Of a stretch of DNA of 64,000 nt, positions 31,966-43,077 are shown in pieces; the stretch's first letter is position 1, and every line of letters starts with the position of its first letter. The notes under the pieces are model-generated. The model did no database searches. It worked only from the letters and a program-made list of their open reading frames with translations, and was not told where the DNA came from. Source of the DNA: Cavia porcellus (taxonomy: Eukaryota > Chordata > Mammalia > Rodentia > Caviidae); NCBI RefSeq assembly GCF_034190915.1, contig NW_026947506.1, positions 34,079,748 to 34,143,747 on the forward strand, read 5' to 3'. A program made the translations under genes and the position numbers.

Positions 31966-33609
31966 GTATGTGGTATCCTGTTTGATTAGCCCAGAGCCTG
32001 TAATGTTAGAAGCTAGTTTTAAAGACTGCAAGTTACTAAGCTAGAGACGTGGTTGTATCACTTTTATAACCAGTTTTATTTCTACCTTTCCAGTATTTGG
32101 GCATTCTTTCTTCCACTGACCCCACACTGACTCATGCTCTCCTCCTTCTCTGATCACACACATTGTACCTAAATGCATCATGGTTTAAATGCCTGCTTTG
32201 ATGGGTATCATCACACTGTATGGAGGGGGGAAGAAGATGGCCTGAAAGCACGCATCAGGATGTCACATCTGGCAGCTGGTAGGAGGAGTGAGAAGGGGGC
32301 TGCTATTCCCAGAGGTTTCTCAAAGATGCCTGCTGGTACGTCAAGAAGGGCAGGAGGGGTAGACATGTGTTAGAGAGGCAGGGGGACAGGTGTTTGTTAC
32401 TGATACCTTCAGATAATAGCATCGCAGGATTACAGGGGAAGTGGCAGGCAGAGCCAGGTGGTACCCACCTGGACTGCCCAGTGATCTGGCCCCCATTTAA
32501 ACTGATGTCTTATAGAAAAGTTGGTCCAGCAGAATGGGAAGGACAAGGACATTTGACCTTGGGCCAAGCCTCTGCCCTTCTCTGTTATCTTAATTTTTTG
32601 TTCTAGATTTGATTTGTTGACCACACCCAGCAAAATAGAAATCTGCAGGTACCAGACATTCATTCTCTAGTGGCAGGTTAGGGACCCACTATGGGACACT
32701 GCCACGGGGCTTCAAAAGACTCACTCATCCAAGGAGAATAGAGATTCAAGGTCCCACTGGTCCTCAGTCCAACAGCATGGCTGTTTCCTCCTAATCTTTG
32801 CTGACATCATGCAGGCACTCTCTAGGCAAATAAGCGTGGCTACCTCTTGGTGCACTCTTCCCTTCTCCCGCCCATTCAGAGCCTAGGAATGCCTTTTTTG
32901 TTCCCCTGGGCAGCATCCCAGTTTTGCAAGTCCTCTTCTTTTCCTCTCAGTCACATGGGAGGAACACCATAAAGCCAGAGACACTGATCTAACCAGCACT
33001 GACCCCAAGCAGCTCAGGTGGCCAAGAGCACCCCCCAGTCACATGGTGCTGTGATGGCCACAGGGTCTGGGAAGCCTAGGCCCCTGTGAATGTACCCAGA
33101 GTCAGTGAGACAGACAAACAAAAGGAAGTGAACATGTCAGACATAGCAGCTAGGGCAATAGACCAAGAACAGTCTCCAGAGCCCTGACTCCAAGGACTCC
33201 AGCCTTCCTTTGGAGAAGTTAGAAAGGTAAGCTAGAGGGTGAGACGTGGCAGAGAAAAGAAGTTGCTTTGCAAGGGTAAACAGTGTCACAGTCAGACCTT
33301 AGGGGTTTGAGCATAAATTAAACTTGCCAGGCACCTGGTTCCCCTCACTTGAGTACAGAGAAGCTAGGAAACGAAAAGCATAGGAATTGCCCCCTCTGCA
33401 GGGCCCAGGATGTTGCACAGTACTGAGGAAGGGCTGGAGCACAAGGGCAGTCTCTCCTCTGCCTCCAGCCTCTCAGCCTACGTGGCATCTTCACCCTGCG
33501 GTCTAGTTCCACTGCCTTGCTTCTTGAGAATCTGCAGCTGCTGCTTACTACTCTGACCTCCAGATCTTTCTACACTGTTTTCGGCCAGCATCCCGCATTT
33601 CATTTTAAG
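31966..33609. other. Intronic stretch, nothing recognised
   Basis: No exon, RNA gene or classifiable repeat is visible. Confidence 0.45.
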
Positions 33610-33990
33610 GTTTCTTGTTTAAATGAGATGAAATTCACATAATATAAAATTTACCATTTCAAAGAGTACAGTTCACAAGTTAGTATATCCATCACCTCTA
33701 TTCAGTTGCAAAACATTTTTGTCACCCTAAAACGAGATCCAGGGATGATAATCACTCCCAGCCAGGCCTCTGCATCCTGTCTGTATGGAAGAGACCCTGG
33801 GGATATCTCATACAGGGTTTGTGTGGCATGCGGAGGTCAGGCTTGGCTTCTTCTACTTAGCAGCATGTTTTGAGCTGCATCCACATGAGGGCCTGTGTCA
33901 GTGAGCTGCTGACTCAATAGGCGTGTGGTTGTGCCCACCTTTGGGCTGTGGACCTGTTGTACAGGAGTTTGCTCGTGACCCAGCTTTTAG
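33610..33990 (-). mobile_element. Old L1 (L1M-type) 3' fragment, antisense
   Basis: The run AATGAGATGAAATTCACATA, ATAAAATTTACCATTTCAAA, CATCACCTCTATTCAGTTGC, AAAACATTTTTGTCACCCTA follows the antisense of old mammalian L1 3' ends. It continues with CTTCTTCTACTTAGCAGCAT and GAGCTGCATCCACATGAGG. Confidence 0.7.
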
Positions 33991-35363
33991 TTCTGAGTTT
34001 ATACTAGCTGTGGAAAAGCAGAGTTATATGGTATTCTCTGCTTTGAGTTCATTGAGGAACCATCAACTACTTTCTTGATTTTGGTTTTAAGTATTTAGAG
34101 CTTTGCATTTTGCTTTGTGTATTCTTCAAGAAGCAACCACCAGCATGTGTGTTTACTTTCTCCTCCCCAGCTCTGCAGTTTGCCAAGGTCATCTTGAATT
34201 CTCAGGGCCATCACTTGGCCACCTGCCAAATTGGTTTCCTCTACAAACTTAATGAGCTTGACTCCTGTTCCATCATTTAAGTCATTTATAAAGTGTCAAA
34301 TGCCAGAGCCCTGGCTGATCCCAGCTCAACCTTAGCTTGTTTGGTCCCTCTGTATATGTCCCCTGGGTCCTTAATACCACTCAGCCAGGTCTGAAGTGTT
34401 CCTGCAGCAGAGACATAATCTGAGTCGAAGAACTCTGCGGGCCCTCTGACTGGCCTAAGGACGCTGTGTCTTCCTTGTGCTCTCTGGCTGGGATAGGCTG
34501 GGTAGCATCAGCAAGGTGGAGGCAGGGTATGGTCATATTGGTATGAGCAGAAGGAAAAGCCACACCAGGCAGGTGAGTTTCGGTAATAGGAATGCATGAG
34601 GCAGAGTGAAAGGTGAGGCTGGCGACAGGGGTTCCAGGAAGTGGGAATGCTTTTGAGCAGATGGATAGGCATGGTGTTTACAGAAGGGGATAAAGGAATA
34701 AAAGAAAGGTGGTTACTGGAGCCACACAGAAGGCATCTCAGAGAGCTTCTATGGCAGACTGGAGTAGACTAGGAGTACACTTCTTGTATCAGCTCTGGAT
34801 GCAGGCACAGAAGTCCACCGAGCACAGCTCTGAGGGCAAAAGCTTTGTCCTTCTGTGTTTGACGTTTTCCTTGTGCATGGCCAGTCTTAGCAGTTGAATT
34901 TGAGGCAGGGTATATTGGGACAGATGTGGGACAAAATAAGTTCCTTGGTCAGTGTGTGGGGGAAGCAGATCTGGAAGCAGACCCCAAATAAAGATGCTTG
35001 TTACTGTCCCATGTGGGATTCTGACTAAGTCTCTCTGGCCCTCTCTAAGTCCTTAGTTGTCAAGTGAGAGAAAGGACAAGGCAGGGTAGATGGTCCTCTG
35101 CATTGCCAGTGTCTGTGAGTTGCAGAGACATCCTCAGGTTCCACCCTTGTGCAGCCCAGCTCTTCACTGTAAGCTTTGACTAAAACCCATCCAGACTTTG
35201 TGGTGAGAAGAATAAGAGTGTGTATCTCCAAGGCACTAAAGGGTATGTGCAGGACTCAGCTTGTCCAGGTGTGGAAACCATGGTGACTCTGTCCAGGGAG
35301 GTGCACCAGGGCAGGCTTAGTCCCTGCAGTGTGTCCAATCAGCCTCAGACTCCCTCTCTATAG
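33991..35363. other. Intronic stretch before the first visible exon
   Basis: No repeat or gene is recognised. The pyrimidine tract CTCCCTCTCTATAG (35350-35363) forms the acceptor of the exon at 35364. Confidence 0.55.
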
Positions 35364-35473
35364 GTTGGTGCTATCGGCGATGAGGAGGAATGGGTCTGCC
35401 TCTACGAGGAGGAGAATGAGCCTGATGCCCAGATGCTGGAAATCCCAAACCTCACGCCATACACCCACTACAG
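35364..35473 (+). CDS. SDK2: Sidekick exon: C-terminal half of an FN3 domain (first visible exon)
   Basis: The exon has 110 nt, entry phase 0 and exit after two bases of a codon. The acceptor is CTCTATAG and the donor is GTAAGAG. It encodes VGAIGDEEEWVCLYEEENEP and then AQMLEIPNLTPYTHYR, the C'-to-F part of an FN3 domain including the L..L.P.T.Y signature. NLT is a possible N-glycosylation site. The family is Sidekick: neuronal cell-surface adhesion molecules with six Ig and thirteen FN3 domains, homophilic, that guide laminar synaptic targeting in retina. SDK2 is favoured from memory of the sequence; SDK1 remains possible. The upstream exon is outside the window. Confidence 0.93.
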
Positions 35474-36758
35474 GTAAGAGCATCTTGAGCAGGTGGTATC
35501 TGTCAGGAAGAACAAACCCAGTTTTATATATAAATTTGAAGTTCCCAAAGTAGCAATAAATAGTAAACTAAAACCTTAAGGAGCATGCAGGACACACAGC
35601 TGAGTTTGACCAAGTTATTGACATCACTACTAGACCAAAGAGTACTCATATAAGGGCTGTCTATTGTATTGAGTATGACAACTGAGAAGGCTGTGGAGAT
35701 GTGGCACTTTTCTTTACTGAGCTCTCCAACCTCTTGGTGCCATTAACATGCTGTGTGCAAACAAAGCAGATGTCCTAGGAATATCCTTCTGCCTCCTTCT
35801 GCCAGGACCCAGGCATTGCTAGTCTCACCAATCAAGCACTTAACATGCCATTTAACCTTTTGCTTCTTGATCCTGAAACTTATCCAAGCAGTAAATCCTT
35901 GGCCTTAACAAAGGGTAAAGTGATCATGAGCTGTTAGTGATGTTATAACTTCCCGTAAGAGCATTGAAGGAGATGAAATTTCCAGTTATCACCAGATGTT
36001 GAGTTTGATAATGTCATTGTTCTGCCAGGATGGATACATTTCATGAGATCAGGGAATGAAAGAATAAGAATTACTAATTCAGGGAGTAAAAGGTGAAATT
36101 ACATCTCGTGAAGCACAATTTCTCCGTACGATATCAAAGTTGGAGTTTTAAAACACCTAATAAGAGGCACGTTTTAGCATGTATTCATTTTAACATCTTT
36201 TCTAAGCTTAAGAGCAGATGAATCAAGATGTATTACACTAGTTTTTAGAGAAAAACATTAGCTCAAAATGAGCTAGCGGGATTCAAAACTTGCCGTGTGA
36301 AATTAGCCAAAGCTATATAATTATTCTGAAGATCAGAAACTGTGATTAGAGATCAATGACCCTGTCTTAAGTTCATATAAACTTAGAGAACCTCTGTAAT
36401 AAATACATGTGTCAGCACTCGGGATTTTTATTGTATATGAATTCAATTCAAATAATTATACATAGAAATAGAACAGAAAAAGCATTAGCACATACCTTGG
36501 AGAGCACCTGCCTCCACCTCACCTTGTAGATAAAGAAACAGAGAGTTCTGATTTGCCGAAGGTCTGGGATCCCGGGGAAGATTCTGGCCATTACTCTCCT
36601 CTGAAACCAACAGAGTGCCCTTGGTTATTAAAAAGACCTCAGACTTTCAAACTTTTCTTTGGAAGCAGAGCTCTTTCCTAAGAAGCAGTCATGGGTGTGG
36701 TATTATATATTATTGCCTTTTGCTTTGTGGTAACTTTTGGCAATGGCTTCTCCTCTAG
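35474..36758 (+). other. SDK2: Intron, 1.3 kb
   Basis: AT-rich intron without a clear repeat. It ends in CTTCTCCTCTAG. A small MIR-like piece may lie near 36500-36600, but this is not certain. Confidence 0.85.
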
Positions 36759-36909
36759 ATTTCGAATGCGCCAAGTAAACATCGTTGGTCCCAGCCCCTT
36801 CAGCCAGTCATCCCGTGTGATCCAGACCCTGCAGGCCCCACCTGACGTGGCTCCCACCAGCATCACCGTGCGGACAGCCAGTGAGACCAGCCTGCGGCTG
36901 CGCTGGGTG
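36759..36909 (+). CDS. SDK2: Sidekick exon: end of one FN3 domain and start of the next
   Basis: 151 nt. The first base completes the Arg codon split from the previous exon, and the exon ends in phase 0. Acceptor CTCCTCTAG, donor GTAAGT. It encodes [20 protein letters not shown] (G strand of the first domain), a linker with [12 protein letters not shown], and then [15 protein letters not shown], the A-B strands of the next FN3 domain with its conserved tryptophan. Splicing inside an FN3 domain, with two exons per domain, is the usual layout of this family. Confidence 0.95.
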
Positions 36910-37624
36910 GTAAGTTAGGGTGTGAAAGGGGAGCTGCAGGACCATGTCCTAAGGAGGCCATGGCTTACCAGGAAACTCAGAGCTTAGTGATTCTTTAGTC
37001 GTGTCTTTTCTTCATCTAAACTAATCCCATCACTAACCCCTAAAGTATTACACATAATAATTTTAGTTTATGATCTAGAGCAGCCCAAGATACCACATTA
37101 ATTACTAGCATTGCTCCCTCTCTTCTTGGCTCAGGGACTGCTCTTCAAGAAGGAATGCAGACCATACCATGCACTGACCTGTCAGTCTTTGAGCTCGGTC
37201 AATATGGAACCAATTCTTGGTAGTATTTGTAAGAGAGCCAACCTAGGGGCTGGGGATTTAGCTCAGCAGCGTAAGTGCCTGCCTTGCTAGCAGGCAGTCA
37301 TGAGTTTGATTCCTGGTACTGATAAAAAGACAAAAAAAAAAAAAGAGAGCCAGCCTAGTGTTTAATTAGAACATTTTCCACAAAATTAAGCCAAAATGTA
37401 TTAAAAGAAATTATGTCCAGTGCATTACTAACAGGGTTTCATTTAATCAGCAGAAGAAAAGTTAGACTAGAAGGATCTAAGGATATCCTTCCTCCACTAC
37501 CCTTTCCTGCACCCAAAAAATGCTTTTGGTAGAATTGGCTCTGTAAGACAGGCCTGTCCTTTATGACCTTAAAAGCCGATGATGTTGAGGTATCAACTCT
37601 TCACAGACTGTTATTCATTGCCAG
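36910..37624 (+). other. SDK2: Intron, 0.7 kb, with an ID insertion
   Basis: The short intron holds one young ID SINE (37247-37342). The acceptor TTATTCATTGCCAG has an imperfect pyrimidine tract. Confidence 0.88.
37247..37342 (+). mobile_element. ID SINE with 16-bp TSD in a short intron
   Basis: GGGGCTGGGGATTTAGCTCA body, GCCTTGCTAGCAGGCAGTCA middle, B-box GAGTTTGATTCC and tail GATAAAAAGACA(A)n. The duplication AAGAGAGCCAACCTAG / AAGAGAGCCAGCCTAG lies at 37231-37246 and 37343-37358 with one change. Confidence 0.93.
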
Positions 37625-37862
37625 CCCCTGCCTGATTCCCAGTACAATGGGAACCCTGAGTCCGTGGGTTACCGAGTGAAGTACTGGCGCTTAGACCTCC
37701 CAACCTCTGCACTGGCCCAAGTCGTCAATGACCGGCTGGAGAGGGAGCTCACTATCGAGGAGCTGGAGGAGTGGACGGAATATGAGCTGCAGATGCAGGC
37801 CTTCAATGCCATCGGGGCCGGGCCGTGGAGCGAGGTGGTGCGAGGTCGGACGAGAGAGTCAG
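37625..37862 (+). CDS. SDK2: Sidekick exon: remainder of an FN3 domain
   Basis: 238 nt, entry phase 0, exit after one base. It encodes [20 protein letters not shown], the C strand with its conserved tyrosine. It continues with [20 protein letters not shown], the E-F region with Y.L.V.A.N..G character, and [13 protein letters not shown] at the domain end. The donor is GTGAGAGG. With the second half of the previous exon it makes one complete FN3 domain of about 100 residues. No stop or frameshift is present. Confidence 0.96.
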
Positions 37863-40689
37863 GTGAGAGGGGGCGGGGCTGGTCCCAGAGATATGTCCTC
37901 TCTACCTCTCACTGGAGATGGGCATGATGACACTGAGTCCCCAAATCTCAACCAACTACATCATATTAGCATGTCCCCCTGTGTCTTTATTGGTACACTC
38001 CATGCCTGCTAGTTAGGCCAGACGTGTTAGACGTGTTAGACCAGCCTCAAGAGAAGTTCAGGTGAGACTTCCCTGGGGCACCAATCATTAGGACTTCTAG
38101 TGGGTGAGTGGGCCTCTTCCGGGAAGTGACTCGAGGACCCAAGCTTTGCTATACCATGGGACTAGTCACCATCTCTTCCCAGAGGAAACAGAAAGAGCAA
38201 AGAAGGGGGCACGTGTCCTTCTGAAAATCTGTGAGGAGATGTCCTGGTCGTCCTGTTCTTTGCCTTTAGGCTTGGTCAAGAATACTGCTGATTTCCAGAG
38301 AGAAAACAAATGTCTTTGGCCAACACCAAGTAGTCTCTACTGCAGCATGCTGATGACAGGCATGTCCCCTAGCCTTCCTGGCTTTACAGGAGAACTTTAG
38401 CCAGTCTCAGCATCTCTACAACTTTCATCTGTATCAACACAAAGGAAAGGGCACAGCACACACTCTGCAAAGACTGACAGAGACTAGCCTTCATCCCAGT
38501 CCACATTGGCAAGGTAGTCTGACAAGCAAGGAGCCAGATGTCCTTGCCCACCTTTGAGAGATGCCACAGCATGCACTTGACATATTGAGGAGTTGTTCAT
38601 TCTAGACTGACTGAAGTTATCAGGAAGAGCTCTTAAAATAAACCCTGACATGAGTCCACACAGGGTGAGGGAAAGGTATGAACCATATCAGAAATCCAAG
38701 GGGAAGACCCAGGCCCCTACCCTTCCTACAGAAAACCCTCATCCATTTTCCTTTTTGTCATAAAATACTTCTCTTTGGTAACTGTATTAAACCTTGCTCT
38801 AACTCTACTAAAGACCCAGGGGTGTTTCTTGAGCCCTGCATGAGATTCCTTCCTAGAGGCTCCAAGGGGGCACATTTGATACGTCCCCCTGGGACCCAAG
38901 GAAGAATAGGAGGGAGTTTGGAGGCAATGATACTGTCCATGGCTATCCCTACCCAGAGTGCTGGAAAAGCCATAGGCCCACTCTCCAGCCAGAACCTCTC
39001 TTGTCCTCTCCTCACGCCCGATGCCATAGGAGGAAGTCCTATGGCAAGAATGATTCCAAATAGCAAAATTAATTAATTAAAATTTATGTTGAAAACTGCC
39101 TTAGGAGATACTTAGAATTCAGTGTGACTTTGACAGGAAATATTTAAAGGATGAGTTAGGAGGGTCACATGCATGCCAGTGCCTTGAAGAAAAGTCCAGA
39201 CACCAGGTGGACAGAGGTGGGAAACACAGTGGGTGTATGCCTCCTGGCATGGCTGGAGGTGACTTTGGAGCAGGCATCCTTGGGTTGAAGGAAGTTGGGA
39301 AGTCCTGGCCTGCCCAGTGCTGAAAAAGAACACAAAAACCCAGACAGTTGGTGCCATGATCGCAGTGAGGTCTACAGGGAGAGCTAGAGGGAGAAGGTGG
39401 CCTCCTGACGAGGCAAACAGGGCTCTTGGCACCCTGCTGGCCAGACTGGCCCTCAACTCCCCATTACTTATCACCAGTGCCTACTGGGTACTGTGTGGCT
39501 TTACCAGGTTACCTATGTGTCAAAATGCTGACCCCTCACCTGCAGGGGTCAGCTAGGAGGGGTGCCAGTGGTTCTCCACACAGCTGCTCAGTATGAGAAC
39601 AAAGGCATTCCCTTGTGTCACTATGTGGATTATGGCTCAGGGAACACCAGGCAGAGGTTCTTGTCCTATCCTCTTTGCTTCCTCCTGCCACCAGAAAGGT
39701 CAGATATGACCCTGCAATCCTAGAGACGTGCTTAGGATTCTAGGGAACCTTGACTGCTACTTCCAAGCCAAAGTTCTCAAGAGGCTTCTGGCTCTATTTC
39801 TGCCTCATTTTCTCCTGAGAAGTGGTAAAGTAAGTGGAAGAGCCCCTCAACATAGCAGGTATACACAGAATTATTGTCAGGTGGGGACATTCGCAATATG
39901 TTGTAAACGTTGGAACCTACTGAGAAGAGTCACTGAAGAATCCCCAGCACAGTGGCCAGCAGACCTCTGGGAGGAAAGATGTTTAGAGGAGGATTTGCTG
40001 GAGTAAAGTAAGACTCACTTCCCACCACAGATCTTATCAGGTCAAAGAGAAGACTGAGGCATGCTTAATACATGGCTTTGACTATGGCCGTGTAGGTTTC
40101 TTTAAAAGCTCTATTATCTTTAAGCTCTGAATCTTTGTGATGAAGAAAAGAACTTGAGAAATTTTAAGGGATAATTCTAAGTCCAGTAATAAGAAGATAA
40201 TCAAATATTTTTGGAAAACATAAATTTTTTGCTATTTCCAACTAGAAAATTGTAGATAAAATATACGTATTTTGAAGATTAAAATATATTACTTTACTTG
40301 AAAGGAAAACAGTGAAATCACCCAATGTAGGTGACAAAGAGAACCAAAGCCTGAGAAGCCAGGGCTGTGCTAGGAAGGTGGAGCAGCCAGCCTGTCACCA
40401 TCCTGTAAGGACCTGAGATTTGTTGCCTTTACAGAACAAGAGGGTCACCCCTTAATCTGAGGTGCAGGGTTGAGGTCCTGAACTCCCATCTGAAGACAAA
40501 GAGGCTAAAAGTACCTGCCCACAGAGGCTGGCCAGCTGCCTCGACCTCAGATGGGGGAAATGATTTCCAAGTCCTGCACCTGACTCAAGTTTGACTTCTG
40601 GGTATATACTCTATGAATGGTCCTAGAAACTTCCATATGGGAAATAATGAAGAATGTAGTTCCAGAAACAAAAAGCACAAGCAAATAAT

Positions 40690-41195
40690 GAGAAAATAGA
40701 CAAATCAGAGTTCATCAGAATGAAAATTTTGTGTTTCACAGACTATCAAGCAGAACATGGAAAAAGAAAATATTTTCACATCATGTATCCAACAAGAGGC
40801 TTGTATCCAGAATACATAAAGATTTCTTACTTCACAATGAAAAGACAAATGATTCAATTAAAACTCAGGCAAATGCCTGAATAGACATTTCCTCAGAGGA
40901 GACAGACAAATGGCTAATAAACACATGAAAAGATGCTCAGCATTATTAGCCATTAAGGAAATGCAAATCAAAACAAAAATGAGGTGTCACTTCACACCCC
41001 TAAGATGGCTTAAGTACAAAAAAATGGACAGTAACAAGTGTTGGTGAGCGGATAGAGAAATGGGAACCTTACATGCAGCTGATAAAAATGCAGAGTCATG
41101 TAGCCACTTTGGAAGGGAGCTGGTGACCCTCAAAAGATAAGCATAAAGTTCTCATAACGCATAGCAGTTCCACCACTAGGTATAAGGTATGATCA
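40690..41195 (+). mobile_element. Old L1 ORF2 C-terminal fragment, sense
   Basis: The order AGAGGCTTGTATCCAGAATA, GACATTTCCTCAGAGGAGAC, AAATGGCTAATAAACACATG, AAAAGATGCTCAGCATTATT and GGAAATGCAAATCAAAACAA is diagnostic of the ORF2 3' region. It is truncated at both ends and not recent. Confidence 0.85.
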
Positions 41196-41530
41196 AATAT
41201 TATAGTTAACTTCAGTTTTGTTTTTAAATTGATTATGGTAAAAGGTGTATTGCCATTAATCCCCCTCAAAATACTTCCTTTCACTTCAAAAGTGCTTATC
41301 ATCCTTGCCACTTTCTCAAGCAGCTCTAGAAGTCATCTTTCATAAGAGTCTTTGTTGGGCTGCGACAGCTGCCTGGATGTCCTGAATCAGTTCCGAATGT
41401 TTATCATTCATGGTCATTGTGATAGTGCCACATCCAGATGAAGGTGGATGAAGGCACATCATGATGTTTTCATTTGACAGAAATTGTTGTAAATACTTTG
41501 AATTGATTCAGTGCATCAAGGCAATCACAA
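41196..41530 (-). mobile_element. Possible degraded mariner-like DNA transposon fragment
   Basis: On the minus strand short frames read IQAAVAQQ, LLEKVARM and FEVKGSILRGING. This is reminiscent of the C-terminal end of a mariner-type transposase, followed by AT-rich sequence. No terminal inverted repeats could be placed. It is a weak pattern match. Confidence 0.3.
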
Positions 41531-41892
41531 AAAGACACTCAGAGGAGGGTATGGGGCTTATTTGGGGGTGATGATTTGTTCTAAAGCTCTTTGTAATAAT
41601 GATTATGTAGCTCTGTGAATTGTATACCATAAATAGATGAATGCTGTGATAGGCAAATTTATATCACATGAAAACTATTTTCTAAAGAAAAGCTCAGCTT
41701 TCTAGATTAACTTTATATAGATTAAATATTATTAAAACAAGTTGCTTCATAGATTGTGCCTTTTGCATATGGTCAAAAGCCCTGATTGTCCTCATTGCCC
41801 TTGTCTTGTCACCCTTAGGGAGAACATCAACTCTTCTGAAATTACTGTGTTAAACCCCAGGACTGTCCTCTTCTCTAAATAGATTAAAACAA

Positions 41893-41998
41893 AAAGGAAC
41901 TAGAAAGAGAGGAAAGGCAGGGAAGGGAAGGAGGGGAGGAGAGAGGAGAAAGAAGGGCAGGCCAGGCAAGGGAGGGGAAGGAAAGGGAAGAGGAAAGT
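41893..41998. repeat. Purine-only (GGAA/GGGA)-rich tract
   Basis: About 100 bp is almost pure A/G on the + strand, with GGGAAGGGAAGGAGGGGAGG in the centre and two short GGCCAGGC interruptions. It is a mirror-like polypurine tract. Confidence 0.85.
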
Positions 41999-43054
41999 TA
42001 ATTTCAGGTCAGACTTTATGTACAGCCAACAAAAACAAATACAACTTTTCTCTGGACAAATGTTGTCATAGCCAAACTGTCCAAAGTAAAAATCAAGCTC
42101 TCTTTATAATGAATCACAATTATGAAATGCATGTGGAAATAGTCTGCCGCAAGTAAACATGAACAGTTTGTTTTTTAAAGAAAGATCAAGGGCCTTGGTT
42201 GCTTTAAAGTACATGCTGCTATTAAAGAGAATATGTAATAAGTACCTTTTAAATTATCATAGTCTTGAATTATTAAAAGAAAATATTAGAACTTTGAAGA
42301 TTAAAATACCATTTTTAAATTAAATTTATTTTTGAAAAAAACAAATAGACATTGAAAATAAAACTCTATGGTTGAGGCAAAAAGCGGTTTAGACACTGCT
42401 AGAGGCTAATTAGCTAGAGGCTAATTTGAGTCAGTAATTCAAAACTCAGTGAGTCAGCACAGCACAAAAGCATAAAGTTTGACAATAAGACAGTGGATAA
42501 GTGGCAAAGAACTAAGTGAAACTATCGAATAGAAATCCAAAATAGAAAAGTGAGCAAGTCTGCATAGATCTGCTGAGAACGTCCAGAATTGATGAAAGAC
42601 ATTATCACTATAAACAAGCATGAATCCTCATAAATCCACACCAAAATGTACTATAGTTCAACTTTAAAATGCTGCAACCAAAGAGAAAGCTGTAAAAACA
42701 GAACAAAAAGCAGATAACCCAGAAAGATAGTTGTAACAATCTGACTGATGTGATTTTTCAAGAGCTATAAGGCCAGAGGGAGGCTGGGTAATCATCTTGT
42801 AGGAGGTGAAAGAAAAAGACAAATAAGCACCAAATTTTACACCCAGCTAAACTATTTCTCAAGGATTTCATTCATAAAACAACAAAATTACATGTTCTGT
42901 AAAAATGAAGAAAACATAATAAAGACTGGAAACAATGTTTTGATAATTTTACAAAGAATACTCTTTAAAATCAGTAAACCTATGCGAAATTGCTGAGTGG
43001 GAGCTATGTTTCCTACAAACATTTCAAGCTTTTGGAACCTATTTCTACAGTAGT

Positions 43055-43077
43055 TTTTGTTTTGTTTTGTTTTGTTT
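43055..43077. repeat. (TTTTG)n short tandem repeat
   Basis: About four TTTTG units in a row. Confidence 0.9.

Larger units (their letters stand above)
1..35363 (+). other. SDK2: Large upstream intron of the Sidekick-family gene (5' end outside the window)
   Basis: No exon-like open frame with FN3 character and splice sites is visible before 35364, so this >35-kb stretch is read as a single intron, or the visible part of one. Its first 25 kb are mostly L1-derived DNA. The rest is older repeats and unremarkable sequence. An upstream exon in the window cannot be excluded if it is short or poorly conserved. Confidence 0.75.

Noticed and set aside
37664..37927. 87-codon frame starting at an internal ATG, read as a small gene
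   Set aside because: It is part of the FN3 exon 37625-37862 running into the intron. The FN3 homology stops at the GT donor.
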